In this document: positions 28,700 to 37,497 of the stretch, piece after piece
Layout: each line of letters starts with the position of its first letter
Numbering within the stretch: the first letter of the stretch is position 1
From: Bacillota bacterium
GTDB lineage: Bacteria > Bacillota > UBA994
DNA: 64,000 nt
NCBI GenBank assembly: GCA_018333655.1
Contig: JAGXTJ010000008.1
Coordinates: 62,001 to 126,000, forward strand
Reading direction: 5' to 3'
Notes under the pieces: model-generated
Databases searched by the model: none
What the model was told of the DNA's origin: nothing
The model's input: only the letters and a program-made list of their open reading frames with translations
Position numbers and translations under genes: made by a program

Positions 28700-30529
28700 C
28701 TACCTCGTCAAAATTCGCACTTGCCCAGCAAGTCCTTGGATGAGATAGATATTGTTCTCCTGACAAAAGAGTTGAAATGTGCCGCCTTCGACGCGCAGTA
28801 TGCTCTGCCCCTTGAGCCTGAGGAAATGATACACCGGGGTCACTTCTCTACTGTAGTTGATGGTGATCTCTCCCGGACGAGAGTTAGTGTAAACACCCAA
28901 ATTCTCCGTCTTAACAAAGTAAGCGTAGGCCTCCGTCAAGGTCATAGGCCTGAGAAAGGGGAAGAGGCGGCGTATATCAGCAAACAAGGAGTTAATTTGG
29001 CGATCCATCGCCTCCCAGGACAAGCCGCGGGATCGAACCTCGTCGAGTACATCGTCAGGGTGAACAAAATGATGCACCAAGCCATAGTGCGCCACGGCAT
29101 TGTAGAGGGCCCAACGCACATTGTCATCGGGGAGGTACCCAGCAGAAAAGCGCGGAAAACTTACTACTTCGGGCACATAAGGATCGCGCCCGAACTCTTG
29201 CAGCAGGAGCCCAAGTTCGGGCTCACCGGTGTAAAGTCCGGCAAACACCCTGATATCAGGGAAAACGCTCTTTACAGCCAATCTACCCTCGCGCGAAACA
29301 ATATTGGAGGGCGGCACGTAACTAAAGATGCGTAGCTCACCGTATAGCTCCCTGATGACCTGCGCTAACATGCGCAGACCCTCTTCCATCGTCTGCTGTG
29401 AGTCCCAGGGCGTGTAGCCGTAATCAGCAAACGACATTTGCCCTTCTAAAGCTAAGGATTGATGGTTGTAGCCATGTATGCCAAGCTCACCACCCGACTC
29501 CAGCAACCTGCGACCAAAGTACGCCCATTGCTGCTTAGTTACATCATAAGGTAGGTCTAAGGGGCTCTTAGTGTCGGAGTTAAAGGTTAACATCCCGAGT
29601 CCCGTCAACTTCAAATTAAAGCGCCGAGCGAAATTGTAAGTGTCTGGCCACCATACTTGGCGCATAAATTCAGGCGTGGTCATAAAGTAATCCTTAAATA
29701 TTCTGTCATGCCGACCAAGGCTAGTAGGGGCAGGAAAATCATCGATGTTGACGATGATGCCGTTAAATATGGTGGTCAGGAAGTGCTTGGGAAGGAAAGC
29801 TATGGACTGCAGGAGTAGGCCACGATTTTTTTTGGCTTGGAACATAGTGGAATTAACATACAGAACCTGCCCCTCGCCATAAATGGCCGTCCATATAAGT
29901 GGTCTGGCGTCGTCAGCAGTGGCTAGCAAAGTGACGTCTTCCCGCACTTCTACATCTAAAAGTGACTGCACGAAACCGGAAAGTGCCGTGGTATCAAGGC
30001 CCGGAAACATATGTGCGACCAAGTTTATACCAATGGCATCTTTCACTGAAAAACCACGATTTTGGGTTATCCCCACCACTGCATCAAGCGCGGGAATAGG
30101 GCTCCTTATTAAGAAAACGCTATTTCCGCCTCCATAGGTAAAATCAATAATGGCCCGGACAAGGTTGTCGTCGACAAGCAATTCCGTGGCTACCACTAGC
30201 AAGTCCACATTGCGCAGGGATAGAACCCTAGCGCTAGCCTCTTCGCTTTGCACATGAACATACTTGGCCTCTATCTTCGCCATCCGCAAAGTATGATACA
30301 CGTTTTCCCGCAACAACTGTGAGCCCACATCTTCATCTGCATAGAGAACAATGACCTGCTCGTAGCTATCGGGCACAGGAAGTTCAGACGGCAGCGCACT
30401 CGTGTCCACTGCTAGTGCTTGCCCTTCTGCTACCCAACTGATCCAAAACATATCAGCTGTGCGCGCTAGTTGCACAGCTAGCCCGGCTACTATCACCATA
30501 ACGATAAGAAAGGCCAGCTTCCTAAACAT
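28700..30529 (-). CDS. PelA-deacetylase-like DUF2194 protein
   Basis: A 609-residue exported protein with an N-terminal signal anchor (residues 4-22), a flavodoxin-like or glutamine-amidotransferase-like middle region (about 50-250), and a polysaccharide-deacetylase-like C-terminal half. The metal-site candidates are the Asp pair in VNIDDFPAP (about 256) and the His pair in GIHGYNHQSL (about 355). In Gram-positive pel operons this is the protein usually labelled PelA_DA, which partly deacetylates Pel outside the cell. There is no hydrolase domain as in Pseudomonas PelA. It overlaps pelD by 8 bp and precedes pelE. Confidence 0.82.
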   Translation of the reverse strand: MFRKLAFLIVMVIVAGLAVQLARTADMFWISWVAEGQALAVDTSALPSELPVPDSYEQVIVLYADEDVGSQLLRENVYHTLRMAKIEAKYVHVQSEEASARVLSLRNVDLLVVATELLVDDNLVRAIIDFTYGGGNSVFLIRSPIPALDAVVGITQNRGFSVKDAIGINLVAHMFPGLDTTALSGFVQSLLDVEVREDVTLLATADDARPLIWTAIYGEGQVLYVNSTMFQAKKNRGLLLQSIAFLPKHFLTTIFNGIIVNIDDFPAPTSLGRHDRIFKDYFMTTPEFMRQVWWPDTYNFARRFNLKLTGLGMLTFNSDTKSPLDLPYDVTKQQWAYFGRRLLESGGELGIHGYNHQSLALEGQMSFADYGYTPWDSQQTMEEGLRMLAQVIRELYGELRIFSYVPPSNIVSREGRLAVKSVFPDIRVFAGLYTGEPELGLLLQEFGRDPYVPEVVSFPRFSAGYLPDDNVRWALYNAVAHYGLVHHFVHPDDVLDEVRSRGLSWEAMDRQINSLFADIRRLFPFLRPMTLTEAYAYFVKTENLGVYTNSRPGEITINYSREVTPVYHFLRLKGQSILRVEGGTFQLFCQENNIYLIQGLAGQVRILTR

Positions 30530-31799
30530 GGCAACTCTCTACCGTCAGATCAGTTATCGGGTGAAGCGCGCCGGCAATCCTTGCTACAATCTTTTCTAAG
30601 ACCTCACACGAAGTGATAGGAAAAAGAATATGCAGTTCGTTGTTTAAAACATCAAAGCCCACCGCGTCAACCTGTCTGATCAAACCTTGCAACTTCACAC
30701 TCAACTGCTCTAAGGAGTGACTACCAACTGGCACACGTACTAGCCCAAAAGGCAGGCCAAATTTGCTGAAACGCAGCTTTTCTTCTTCGACGCGAAAAGT
30801 AAAATTCTCCCAATTTCTAATGATGGTATTCGGGAGGTACGCATCCTTTTCGACAATATGCTCTATTTCTAAAGCCCGCGTCAGCGCTTTAGAAATCCAT
30901 TCGACAATTATCTTAAAGAGATTGTAGGAGTACTCGGTCACCATGGTGATATCTGCCTCTTCTACGTTGATAACGGCAATGGCCTTGCCGTCTTTTAAGA
31001 TGGGCGCCGACAAGAGAGGGTCTGTCGCCGCACTGTCGCCCGTAACTTTGACCACCTTCAGTTCCTGGACGACATCCCTCAAGTAGGCGTGCTCATCAAC
31101 TCGCAACGAAACTTGCATCCGCTCGTTGTCCCCCATGTGAACCTTAAGACGCAAGTAGCGCGAGTCTGTATCTACCAAGTAGATGCCCACCGATTTAACT
31201 TTAAGGAATCTCGCCAGCAACGTCATAATTTCGGTGTAAACTCGCTCAGAGTGCAAGGAATCGAGCGCTGTAGCTACTTCATACAAAGAAAGAATGCTGT
31301 CTTCAGCCCCGATAATCTGCTTCTTCAGTTCTGCCGCCACAAATTGTGACTTACGCTCAGCCTCGCTCAAATCTGTCAAGGCATTTTTTGTCTCGAAGAG
31401 CTCGTCTTGCAGCCTGTCAATCATAAAATCGGCCCTGTCTTTAGAGCTCCCCAGAATTACAGCTGCCAGGAAGAACATCAAAATAAACTTGTAGTGACTC
31501 CACTCCAAGACAAAGAGAACGAGGTCTCTCCCTAGGAGATGGTAGGCGTAGACAAAAGTCGCGCTAGCGAAAACTGCACTCAAAATCCCTAGATAGTTCC
31601 CATAGCGAAGCGACATCAAGGATACAAGAATTAAGAGCGGGTGAATATTCATAGTAATAAATGCTGCCCGCAAGGGGTTAAAGTGAAAAAACAGCAAGAA
31701 GATAGCCGCATTTAAGACGATGTTCTCCGCTATACAGTACCATAGGCGATCTCTACGCTCACTGCGATAGGCCCTGCTATTCCACTCCAGCGCCCTCAT
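30522..31799 (-). CDS. pelD: PelD-like c-di-GMP receptor (TM-GAF-degenerate GGDEF)
   Basis: First gene of the pel operon. Residues about 20-110 contain four membrane helices. A coiled-coil linker follows, then a GAF domain (about 165-300) and a C-terminal GGDEF-like fold. The active-site GGDEF is lost (aligned segment VLNNEL), but the c-di-GMP inhibitory site RxxD is kept as Arg375-Gln-Val-Asp378. This is exactly the PelD hallmark: a receptor rather than a cyclase. So Pel synthesis here should be switched on by c-di-GMP binding. GGGAGG lies 12 bases before the ATG. 425 residues, near the usual ~450. Confidence 0.87.
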   Translation of the reverse strand: MRALEWNSRAYRSERRDRLWYCIAENIVLNAAIFLLFFHFNPLRAAFITMNIHPLLILVSLMSLRYGNYLGILSAVFASATFVYAYHLLGRDLVLFVLEWSHYKFILMFFLAAVILGSSKDRADFMIDRLQDELFETKNALTDLSEAERKSQFVAAELKKQIIGAEDSILSLYEVATALDSLHSERVYTEIMTLLARFLKVKSVGIYLVDTDSRYLRLKVHMGDNERMQVSLRVDEHAYLRDVVQELKVVKVTGDSAATDPLLSAPILKDGKAIAVINVEEADITMVTEYSYNLFKIIVEWISKALTRALEIEHIVEKDAYLPNTIIRNWENFTFRVEEEKLRFSKFGLPFGLVRVPVGSHSLEQLSVKLQGLIRQVDAVGFDVLNNELHILFPITSCEVLEKIVARIAGALHPITDLTVESCHV

Positions 31800-31860
31800 A
31801 AATGACTGCCTCCCATCATAAAGTCCTCTACTACTTTCCTATAGATGGAAAGTGCGACCT

Positions 31861-31874
31861 TTACTAAATAGTAA
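31861..31874. promoter_or_regulatory. Small palindrome upstream of pelD
   Basis: TTACTA-AA-TAGTAA, 62 bp before the pelD start, in an AT-rich leader. Possible operator. No c-di-GMP riboswitch signature was seen in the rest of the 271-bp gap. Confidence 0.3.
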
Positions 31875-31981
31875 CACATACTTGCAATTTTGTGTACCAC
31901 CATAATCCGGTTAAGATGAATGCTATGAATAATATACGCGTTTTCTGGACTCTTATCTAGTTAGCTTGGCGCACTGCAGTG

Positions 31982-32035
31982 AAGGCCTCCCCGCATTATA
32001 GTCTCGCAGCGGAGACAAATGTGCGGGAAGGCCTT
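31982..32035. terminator. Branched hairpin downstream of thiC
   Basis: Outer stem AAGGCCT/AGGCCTT plus CCCGCA/TGCGGG, with an inner hairpin GTCTC/GAGAC. A TTTT follows only on the plus strand, so for thiC it may act as a 3'-end-stabilising or weak terminator structure. Confidence 0.5.
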
Positions 32036-32070
32036 TTCTCTTATAAATCAATCCCTTACCCAGCCGCCAT

Positions 32071-33375
32071 CTAGCCTTGGCAGGGTAAGGCCTGCCGCGC
32101 TACATACTCGCCGCTAACCTTGTAAGCACAGAACTGCCCGCACATGGTACAACAGTTTTCACCCTGCGGGTTTTTCTCTTGCCGCAGCCGTCTCGCCAGC
32201 GCGGGGTCAATAGCGAGCATAATCTGCGCCTCCCAGTCGAGAGCTTTGCGGGCCGTGGCCATTTTGTCATCCCATTCTTTGGCCCGCGAGACACCCTTAG
32301 CGATGTCGGCGGCATGTGCGGCGATGCGCGCGGCCATGACACCGGCATGCACATCGTCTAGACTGGGCAAGCCTAGATGCTCCGCAGGGGTGACGTAGCA
32401 GAGAAAGTCGGCACCATGCGAGGCGGCCAAGGCCCCGCCGATAGCCGCGACAATATGGTCATAACCTGGAGCGATATCCGTCACCAGCGGGCCAAGGACA
32501 TAAAAGGGAGCGTCATGACAGAGCAGTTTCGCCAATTTGACATTACTCTCTACTTGGTCTAAGGGCACATGGCCAGGGCCTTCTACCAGTACTTGCACCC
32601 CCGCGTGACGTGCGCGTTTAACCAAGCTGCCTAAGTTTATCAATTCGGCGACTTGGGCGGCGTCCGTGGCATCGGCTAGACAGCCCGGGCGCAGTCCGTC
32701 CCCTAGACTAAGGGTGACGTCGTACTGCCGCGCTAGGTCGAGCAAGCGGTCAAACTCCGCAAACAGCGGGTTTTGCCGACCATTGTGCATCATCCAGGCT
32801 GCCAAGAATGAGCCCCCGCGCGAAACAATATCTAAAAGCCGCCCCGTAGCCAGCAGCGTGTCCACCACTTCTTGTGTAACGCCGCAGTGCACCGTAATAA
32901 AGTCGGCCCCATCTCGGCAATGCTCTGCAATGGCGGCAAAGAAGTCCTCGCTCGTAATTTCGCCTAGGCCTTTCCCCTCTTTTTGCGCTTCAACCATGAC
33001 TTGGTACACGGGAACGGTGCCCACCATCACCGTACTAGCGGCAATGATTTCTCGGCGTACCATAGCGATATCGCCGCCGGTGCTTAAATCCATGACCGCA
33101 TGCGCCCCCGCCGCAATAGCCGCGCCTAGTTTAGCGAGCTCTGGCGTTGCGTGGGGATAAGCCTCTGATGTACCGATATTCGCGTTGACTTTGGTCGTCA
33201 AACCTTTACCTACGGCCATGGGCGTGAGGTGGGGGTGATTTTTATTGGCAGGTAGGACCACTTCTCCAGAAGCGATCCGCCCCCGCAATTCTTCGCCAGT
33301 AATCCCCTCTAGCGCTGCGGCCAGTTCCATTTCTCGCGTTACGATGCCTTGACGAGCCCATTCTAACTGAGTCAA
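32071..33375 (-). CDS. thiC: Phosphomethylpyrimidine synthase
   Basis: Radical-SAM enzyme that rearranges AIR to HMP-P, the pyrimidine half of thiamine. Conserved blocks are VNANIGTSEAYPH, DLSTGGD, the GGSFLAAWM region, SLGDGLRPGC, VEGPGHVPLD and the C-terminal cluster motif CCTMCGQFC that binds the 4Fe-4S cluster. At 434 residues it is the short, anaerobe-type ThiC lacking the N-terminal extension of proteobacterial forms. It overlaps thiE by 4 bp and is last in the thi operon. Confidence 0.96.
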   Translation of the reverse strand: MTQLEWARQGIVTREMELAAALEGITGEELRGRIASGEVVLPANKNHPHLTPMAVGKGLTTKVNANIGTSEAYPHATPELAKLGAAIAAGAHAVMDLSTGGDIAMVRREIIAASTVMVGTVPVYQVMVEAQKEGKGLGEITSEDFFAAIAEHCRDGADFITVHCGVTQEVVDTLLATGRLLDIVSRGGSFLAAWMMHNGRQNPLFAEFDRLLDLARQYDVTLSLGDGLRPGCLADATDAAQVAELINLGSLVKRARHAGVQVLVEGPGHVPLDQVESNVKLAKLLCHDAPFYVLGPLVTDIAPGYDHIVAAIGGALAASHGADFLCYVTPAEHLGLPSLDDVHAGVMAARIAAHAADIAKGVSRAKEWDDKMATARKALDWEAQIMLAIDPALARRLRQEKNPQGENCCTMCGQFCAYKVSGEYVARQALPCQG

Positions 33376-34019
33376 TTTACTTCCTCCTTATCTGCCCACA
33401 CTTGCCTAAGCCCTAGGGCAGCCCCTCTAATGTCTCTTGCGCCGAGGATAGCCTTAGCGACACAGATGCCATCTGCACCTGTATCTCGCACCTGCGGCGC
33501 ATTCGCCGCGGTGATACCCCCTATGGCCACCACCGGAATCAACAGCGCTTGCTTAATGACCCGTAACTGCAAGAGTGAAACGCTGCGTACATTTTCTTTG
33601 GTGGTCGTCGGAAACATGGCCCCTACCCCAATGTAGTCCGCACCCTGCCGCTCTGCCTGTAGAGCTTCGTCAAAGTTAGCTGCGGATATACCGAGCAGCT
33701 TACCCGCACCGAGCACCTCTCGCGCGGCTCTCGCTGGCAGGTCGTCTTGCCCAAGATGCACCCCGTCCGCATCCACCGCTAGGGCGATATCTAGCCGATC
33801 GTTGATGATGAGGGGTACGCGTCGTGCCCGAGTCAAGGCACTAAGAGCCAGAGCGAGTTCATAAAAGTTACGCCCACAAAGGCTTTTTTCTCTGAGCTGA
33901 ACCATGGTGACGCCACCGTCTATCGCCTCGCCCACAGAGGACAAAAAATCCCTACCTGCCAGTAGCCCCGTATCGGTCACGAGGTAGAGTGTGCAGTCGA
34001 AGGCCTTATCTCTGCGCAT
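33372..34019 (-). CDS. thiE: Thiamine-phosphate synthase
   Basis: Joins HMP-PP and HET-P to thiamine phosphate. TIM-barrel blocks seen are LYLVTDTG, MVQLREKSL, LIINDRLDIALAVDADGVHLGQDDLP, GISAANFDEA, YIGVGAMFPTTTKE and VAIGGI. The ATG at 34019 gives the normal 215 residues and overlaps thiM by 14 bp; a longer form from 34073 would run through thiM. Confidence 0.95.
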   Translation of the reverse strand: MRRDKAFDCTLYLVTDTGLLAGRDFLSSVGEAIDGGVTMVQLREKSLCGRNFYELALALSALTRARRVPLIINDRLDIALAVDADGVHLGQDDLPARAAREVLGAGKLLGISAANFDEALQAERQGADYIGVGAMFPTTTKENVRSVSLLQLRVIKQALLIPVVAIGGITAANAPQVRDTGADGICVAKAILGARDIRGAALGLRQVWADKEEVN

Positions 34020-34818
34020 GAATTTTGGCCCCGCTTTGTAAGTCGGTATGGGTGAATTTGCCGACATAGTCAATAATATGTGTTCTATACGACCCCAAAT
34101 TGCTTAAACCACTTTCTCGCGCGGCATACTCACCCGCCAGCCCCATACTGACCAAGGCTGCGGCTGTGGCGAGCAGGTAATCGTCTGTTACTCCAACGGC
34201 AGCCCCCACGAGAGCTGAAGCCATGCAGCCCGTGCCGGTAATCTTCGCCATCAACGGGTGGCCATTGCTGCACACCAATGTAGTGCGCCCATCAGTGATA
34301 ATGTCATGTTCCCCCGTGATGGCCACCACACATTGCTCTGACACTGCCAAGGCACTGCCAAACAGAAGCGTGCCGCTTTGCACACCCCCCGCATCTACCC
34401 CCCGTGTTACCGCCTCTTCCCCTGCTAGAACAGCAATTTCCGAGGCATTGCCGCGAATGACAGCCAGTTTTACCTGCGACATAATTTCTTGGGCTGTCTT
34501 AGTGCGCAAAGTAGTCGCACCTACTCCTACTGGATCTAGCACCACGGGGATACCACGCTCATTGGCTGCTCGGCCTGCCAAGAGCATGGCCGCGACAGTG
34601 CGTGAGTTTAAAGTGCCAATATTGAGGACCAGCGCGGAGGCTATACCTACCATCTCCTGCACTTCCTCGAGGTCATCTGCCATAACAGGTGCCCCGCCGT
34701 AGGCGAGAACAATGTTGGCACAGTCATTGACGCTGACATAGTTAGTGATCTGATGTACTAGTGGTCTCTGCCCCCGCACTTTGGCTACGATTTCTGCCAG
34801 ACGGCAAACTACTTCCAT
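34006..34818 (-). CDS. thiM: Hydroxyethylthiazole kinase
   Basis: Salvage kinase that phosphorylates the thiazole alcohol (THZ). Typical ThiM features: PLVHQITNYVSVNDCANI at residues 20-37, VLDPVGVGAT, VIRGNASEI and the ATP/anion-hole block KITGTGCMASAL with its catalytic Cys. 270 residues. No thiazole-synthesis genes (thiG/S/F/H) are nearby, so the organism may depend on thiazole salvage or have them elsewhere. Confidence 0.96.
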   Translation of the reverse strand: MEVVCRLAEIVAKVRGQRPLVHQITNYVSVNDCANIVLAYGGAPVMADDLEEVQEMVGIASALVLNIGTLNSRTVAAMLLAGRAANERGIPVVLDPVGVGATTLRTKTAQEIMSQVKLAVIRGNASEIAVLAGEEAVTRGVDAGGVQSGTLLFGSALAVSEQCVVAITGEHDIITDGRTTLVCSNGHPLMAKITGTGCMASALVGAAVGVTDDYLLATAAALVSMGLAGEYAARESGLSNLGSYRTHIIDYVGKFTHTDLQSGAKIHAQR

Positions 34819-34821
34819 GGG

Positions 34822-35649
34822 TCACTCCTCCTCAACCTTGGGTGAAATGTTAAGCCCGGCTCGCTCATACAGCTCATAGAAATGATGAGTGGGCCCGACG
34901 CCTTTCCCTAGCGGGAATGCATGCTCTATGGCCACAGAAATATAGGCCTTAGCTAGTCTAACAGCCTCTCGAAGCGTGGCCCCCCTCGCTAACTGCGCCG
35001 CGATAGCGGCGGAGAGCGTGCAACCTGTGCCATGAGTATGCACTGTAGCTAGGCGGGTGGAAGTAAAGTGGCTTACCCTCTCGCCATCGTAGAGTACATC
35101 GACGGCCTCGCCGACTAAATGTCCCCCCTTAACTAAGGCCGCGCGCGCACCACGGGCCACAAGGTGTCGCGCCGCCTGTTCCATCTCGTCCAAGGTGGCA
35201 ATAGGGCGGCCGGCAATGGCCTCGGCCTCCGGAATATTGGGCGTCACCAGGTCGGCGAGCGGCAGGAGCAGAGCAACTAACGCTTCCTTGGCCTCGCTCT
35301 GCAACAACTGATACCCGCTCTTAGAGATCATCACCGGGTCTATAACTAAGTTCACGGGGCCATACCTTGGCAGGGCGTCCGCCAAAGCGATGATCGTCTC
35401 GCGACGTGAAACCATGCCGATTTTCACAGCATGCACTGGGATGTCGGAATAGATGGCGTCAAGTTGTGCCAAGATCAGCGAGGGGGCAATATCTTGCACT
35501 GCGAAAACCCCGCAAGTGTTTTGCGCCGTCACAGCGGTGAGCACACTCATGCCATAAACGCCCTGCGCGGCAAAGGTCTTAAGATCAGCCTGGATGCCCG
35601 CCCCACCACTAGAGTCTGAGCCGGCGATAGTGAGAGCGGTGCGCATCAT
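34822..35649 (-). CDS. thiD: Bifunctional hydroxymethylpyrimidine kinase / HMP-phosphate kinase
   Basis: Converts HMP to HMP-PP in two steps. It opens with [21 protein letters not shown] (described in parts), has [11 protein letters not shown] near 110 and the ATP-site [15 protein letters not shown] near 210. 275 residues. It overlaps thiW by 4 bp and lies 3 bp from thiM. Confidence 0.96.
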   Translation of the reverse strand: MMRTALTIAGSDSSGGAGIQADLKTFAAQGVYGMSVLTAVTAQNTCGVFAVQDIAPSLILAQLDAIYSDIPVHAVKIGMVSRRETIIALADALPRYGPVNLVIDPVMISKSGYQLLQSEAKEALVALLLPLADLVTPNIPEAEAIAGRPIATLDEMEQAARHLVARGARAALVKGGHLVGEAVDVLYDGERVSHFTSTRLATVHTHGTGCTLSAAIAAQLARGATLREAVRLAKAYISVAIEHAFPLGKGVGPTHHFYELYERAGLNISPKVEEE

Positions 35650-36146
35650 GCCCGACCACTTAAGCCGAATTTTTTAAATACACTCATCTTGAGAGCCGAG
35701 AGCAAAGCGTAGCCCGTCGCACCACCGAGCAGGCTGCTCAGCAAAAAAGGCACCACAAATACAAGGGCGGCAACATCCCTGCCGAGCAGGATTTTGGCCA
35801 CGGGGAAAGCGACGAGAGCGCCGAGTACACCAGTGCCGAAGACCTCTCCTAACACCGCTTTACCAGCACACTTCGTCCGCTGGTAAACTAAGGCCGCCAC
35901 GAATGCGCCGATCATGCTACCGGGGAAGGCTAGTAGCGACCCTGTGCCGAGTAGATTGCGCAAAAGCGACACCGTAAAGGCTGTAAGAACGCCATGTACG
36001 GGGCCGAGCAGCACTGCCGCCACCACATTGATGGCGTGTTGCACCGGGAATAGCCTTGCCCCCGCGAAGGGGATAACTACCCCTGTGGCCGCCACAGTGC
36101 CTACCGCAGCCAGTACTGCAGCTAGGGTGAGCTTTTTAAGATCCAT
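35646..36146 (-). CDS. thiW: ThiW, S-component of an ECF thiazole transporter
   Basis: A small five- to six-helix membrane protein (166 residues) that supplies substrate specificity to an energy-coupling-factor transporter. ThiW is assigned to the thiazole precursor because it recurs with thiM, as here. Markers are [17 protein letters not shown] and [25 protein letters not shown] precedes the ATG at 36146. First gene behind the TPP riboswitch. The shared ECF module (EcfA/A'/T) is not in this window. Confidence 0.92.
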   Translation of the reverse strand: MDLKKLTLAAVLAAVGTVAATGVVIPFAGARLFPVQHAINVVAAVLLGPVHGVLTAFTVSLLRNLLGTGSLLAFPGSMIGAFVAALVYQRTKCAGKAVLGEVFGTGVLGALVAFPVAKILLGRDVAALVFVVPFLLSSLLGGATGYALLSALKMSVFKKFGLSGRA

Positions 36147-36177
36147 CTCGTTTCCTCCTTTTCTTTGGCAAGCAAAT

Positions 36178-36206
36178 AGACGAGCAAGGCGGAAGGCCGT
36201 GCTCGT
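36178..36206 (-). terminator. Riboswitch expression-platform terminator candidate
   Basis: An 11-bp stem with one mismatch built on GACGAGCA / TGCTCGTC, located between the TPP aptamer and thiW. The T-tract after it is short (TATTTG), so attenuation by another fold is possible. Confidence 0.55.
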
Positions 36207-36223
36207 CAAAAAAGCAGTTCATG

Positions 36224-36316
36224 CACTTCCCTACGCTGGCATTACCCAGATCAGGTTAAAGGGTCAAAGAACTCCTAGGTTCTTTATCTCAGCCGGCCTC
36301 TCCAGCTCCCCTGCTC
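36224..36316 (-). promoter_or_regulatory. TPP riboswitch (THI element)
   Basis: On the minus strand the leader contains, in order, GGGGAGCTGG, the CTGAGA box, ACCCTTTAACCTGATCTGGG and TAATGCCAGCGTAGGGAA, the fixed landmarks of the TPP aptamer. It controls thiW-thiD-thiM-thiE-thiC by sensing thiamine diphosphate. A -10-like TATAAG lies upstream at 36345-36340. Confidence 0.95.
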
Positions 36317-36424
36317 ACTATTCACTTGTCTCCTAGCTACTTATACTAAGGTAAACTGACGCGAAACACAAGCACAACTCTACCCGGCAATTCGCCCACG
36401 TTAGCCCCTGGCGACAACGGGCTC

Positions 36425-37312
36425 TTAGACTCCTTCTGTCGGCTTTGCTTTGGCCGGAACCGGCGCAGATTTTTTCGCCGGCATGGTGTAGCGGTTGATG
36501 AGTGGTACCGCGGCGTTAAGGCCTAGGATAGCAAAAGTGGTGCCTTCCGGTAGGGGACTAAAGAAGCGCATGGCCATTATCCCCACTCCTATGGCAGCCC
36601 CAAAAGCCCATCTCCCTACCTGGGTGCGCGGGGAAGTCACCGGGTCAGTAGCCATAAAGAAAAGCCCGAGGAGCAAGCTGCCGGATAAGAGGTGAAACAA
36701 GGGGTTTTGCCCTGCCACTACAGACAACGCTGCCACGGCTAGCGCGCCACCAGCGGGAATGCGCCAGTTGGCGAACTTCTTATGGTGTAGCCAAGCAAAG
36801 CCAAGGAGTAACGCTACTACCGAGGTCTCACCTATGGAGCCTGCCACTTGCCCGGTAAATAAATCTACGAGTGACGCCATCGCGCCGTCTGCCCGGAAAA
36901 TCTGCAAGGGAGTGGCTGTCGTCACTAAGTCTACCGGAGCAAGCCATGGCCGCATTGTGCCAGGAAAGGCTAGGACGATGAAAAGGCGCCCGAGCAGAGC
37001 GGGATTAAAAAGATTCTTGCCAAAACCACCCCAAAGCAGTTTGCCAACAACTACGGCGAAGACGGAGCCGACTATGGCAATATAGAGTGGTAAAGAAGGA
37101 GAGAGACTAAGACCAAAAAGTAGCCCCGTGACCACGGCACTGAGATCCTTGATTTTTAGGGGCTGCTTACGCGCTGTTTGCCACAAGGCCTCCGTGGCTA
37201 CGGCCGCTCCGACGCTAACAACTAAGAGAAACAAAGCGGGCCACCGAAAAAACCACAGGGCCGCTAAAGTCACTGGTACCAAGGCGGTAAGCATCTCGCG
37301 CATCATCTTCAT
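36425..37312 (-). CDS. RnfD/NqrB-like membrane protein, solitary
   Basis: About nine membrane helices in 295 residues, with family blocks KIKDLSAVVTGLLFGLSLSP, GGFGKNLFNPALLGRLF and FFMATDPVTSPRT. The motif TTATPLQ matches the site where RnfD and NqrB carry covalently bound FMN on Thr. RnfD is a core subunit of the ion-pumping ferredoxin:NAD oxidoreductase. Here no rnfC, G, E, A or B is adjacent, so it is either an orphan copy or part of a different redox complex. The last ~20 residues (Pro/Lys/Ala-rich) are an unusual tail. Divergent from korAB. Confidence 0.85.
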   Translation of the reverse strand: MKMMREMLTALVPVTLAALWFFRWPALFLLVVSVGAAVATEALWQTARKQPLKIKDLSAVVTGLLFGLSLSPSLPLYIAIVGSVFAVVVGKLLWGGFGKNLFNPALLGRLFIVLAFPGTMRPWLAPVDLVTTATPLQIFRADGAMASLVDLFTGQVAGSIGETSVVALLLGFAWLHHKKFANWRIPAGGALAVAALSVVAGQNPLFHLLSGSLLLGLFFMATDPVTSPRTQVGRWAFGAAIGVGIMAMRFFSPLPEGTTFAILGLNAAVPLINRYTMPAKKSAPVPAKAKPTEGV

Positions 37313-37497
37313 CTAAGAGTTCCCCCATATCATCATCAAGCTCTCTATCTATTATAGGAAAAGTAATTATTATTGGCAAGTGATCCTTCTTTGTGCCCAC
37401 AGACATGTCGTCAATTTAATAATATGTTACTAGGAGATCTACTCCTCGGAGGAGAACTGATATCTACATAGCCAATCTTTGGAGAAAGGATGATTCA

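Noticed and set aside
28721-29335. 204-residue plus-strand frame antisense to the DUF2194 gene
   Set aside because: It is fully contained in a well-supported gene with domain matches on the other strand, has no ribosome site and resembles no family.
31800-32070. c-di-GMP riboswitch before pelD
   Set aside because: No GEMM-I or GEMM-II conserved blocks are present; only a small palindrome was found.
37215-37406. 63-residue minus-strand frame upstream of the RnfD gene (acidic, DDDMGELLDEDD)
   Set aside because: It overlaps the RnfD start in another frame and has no ribosome site or family match; the acidic run looks coincidental.
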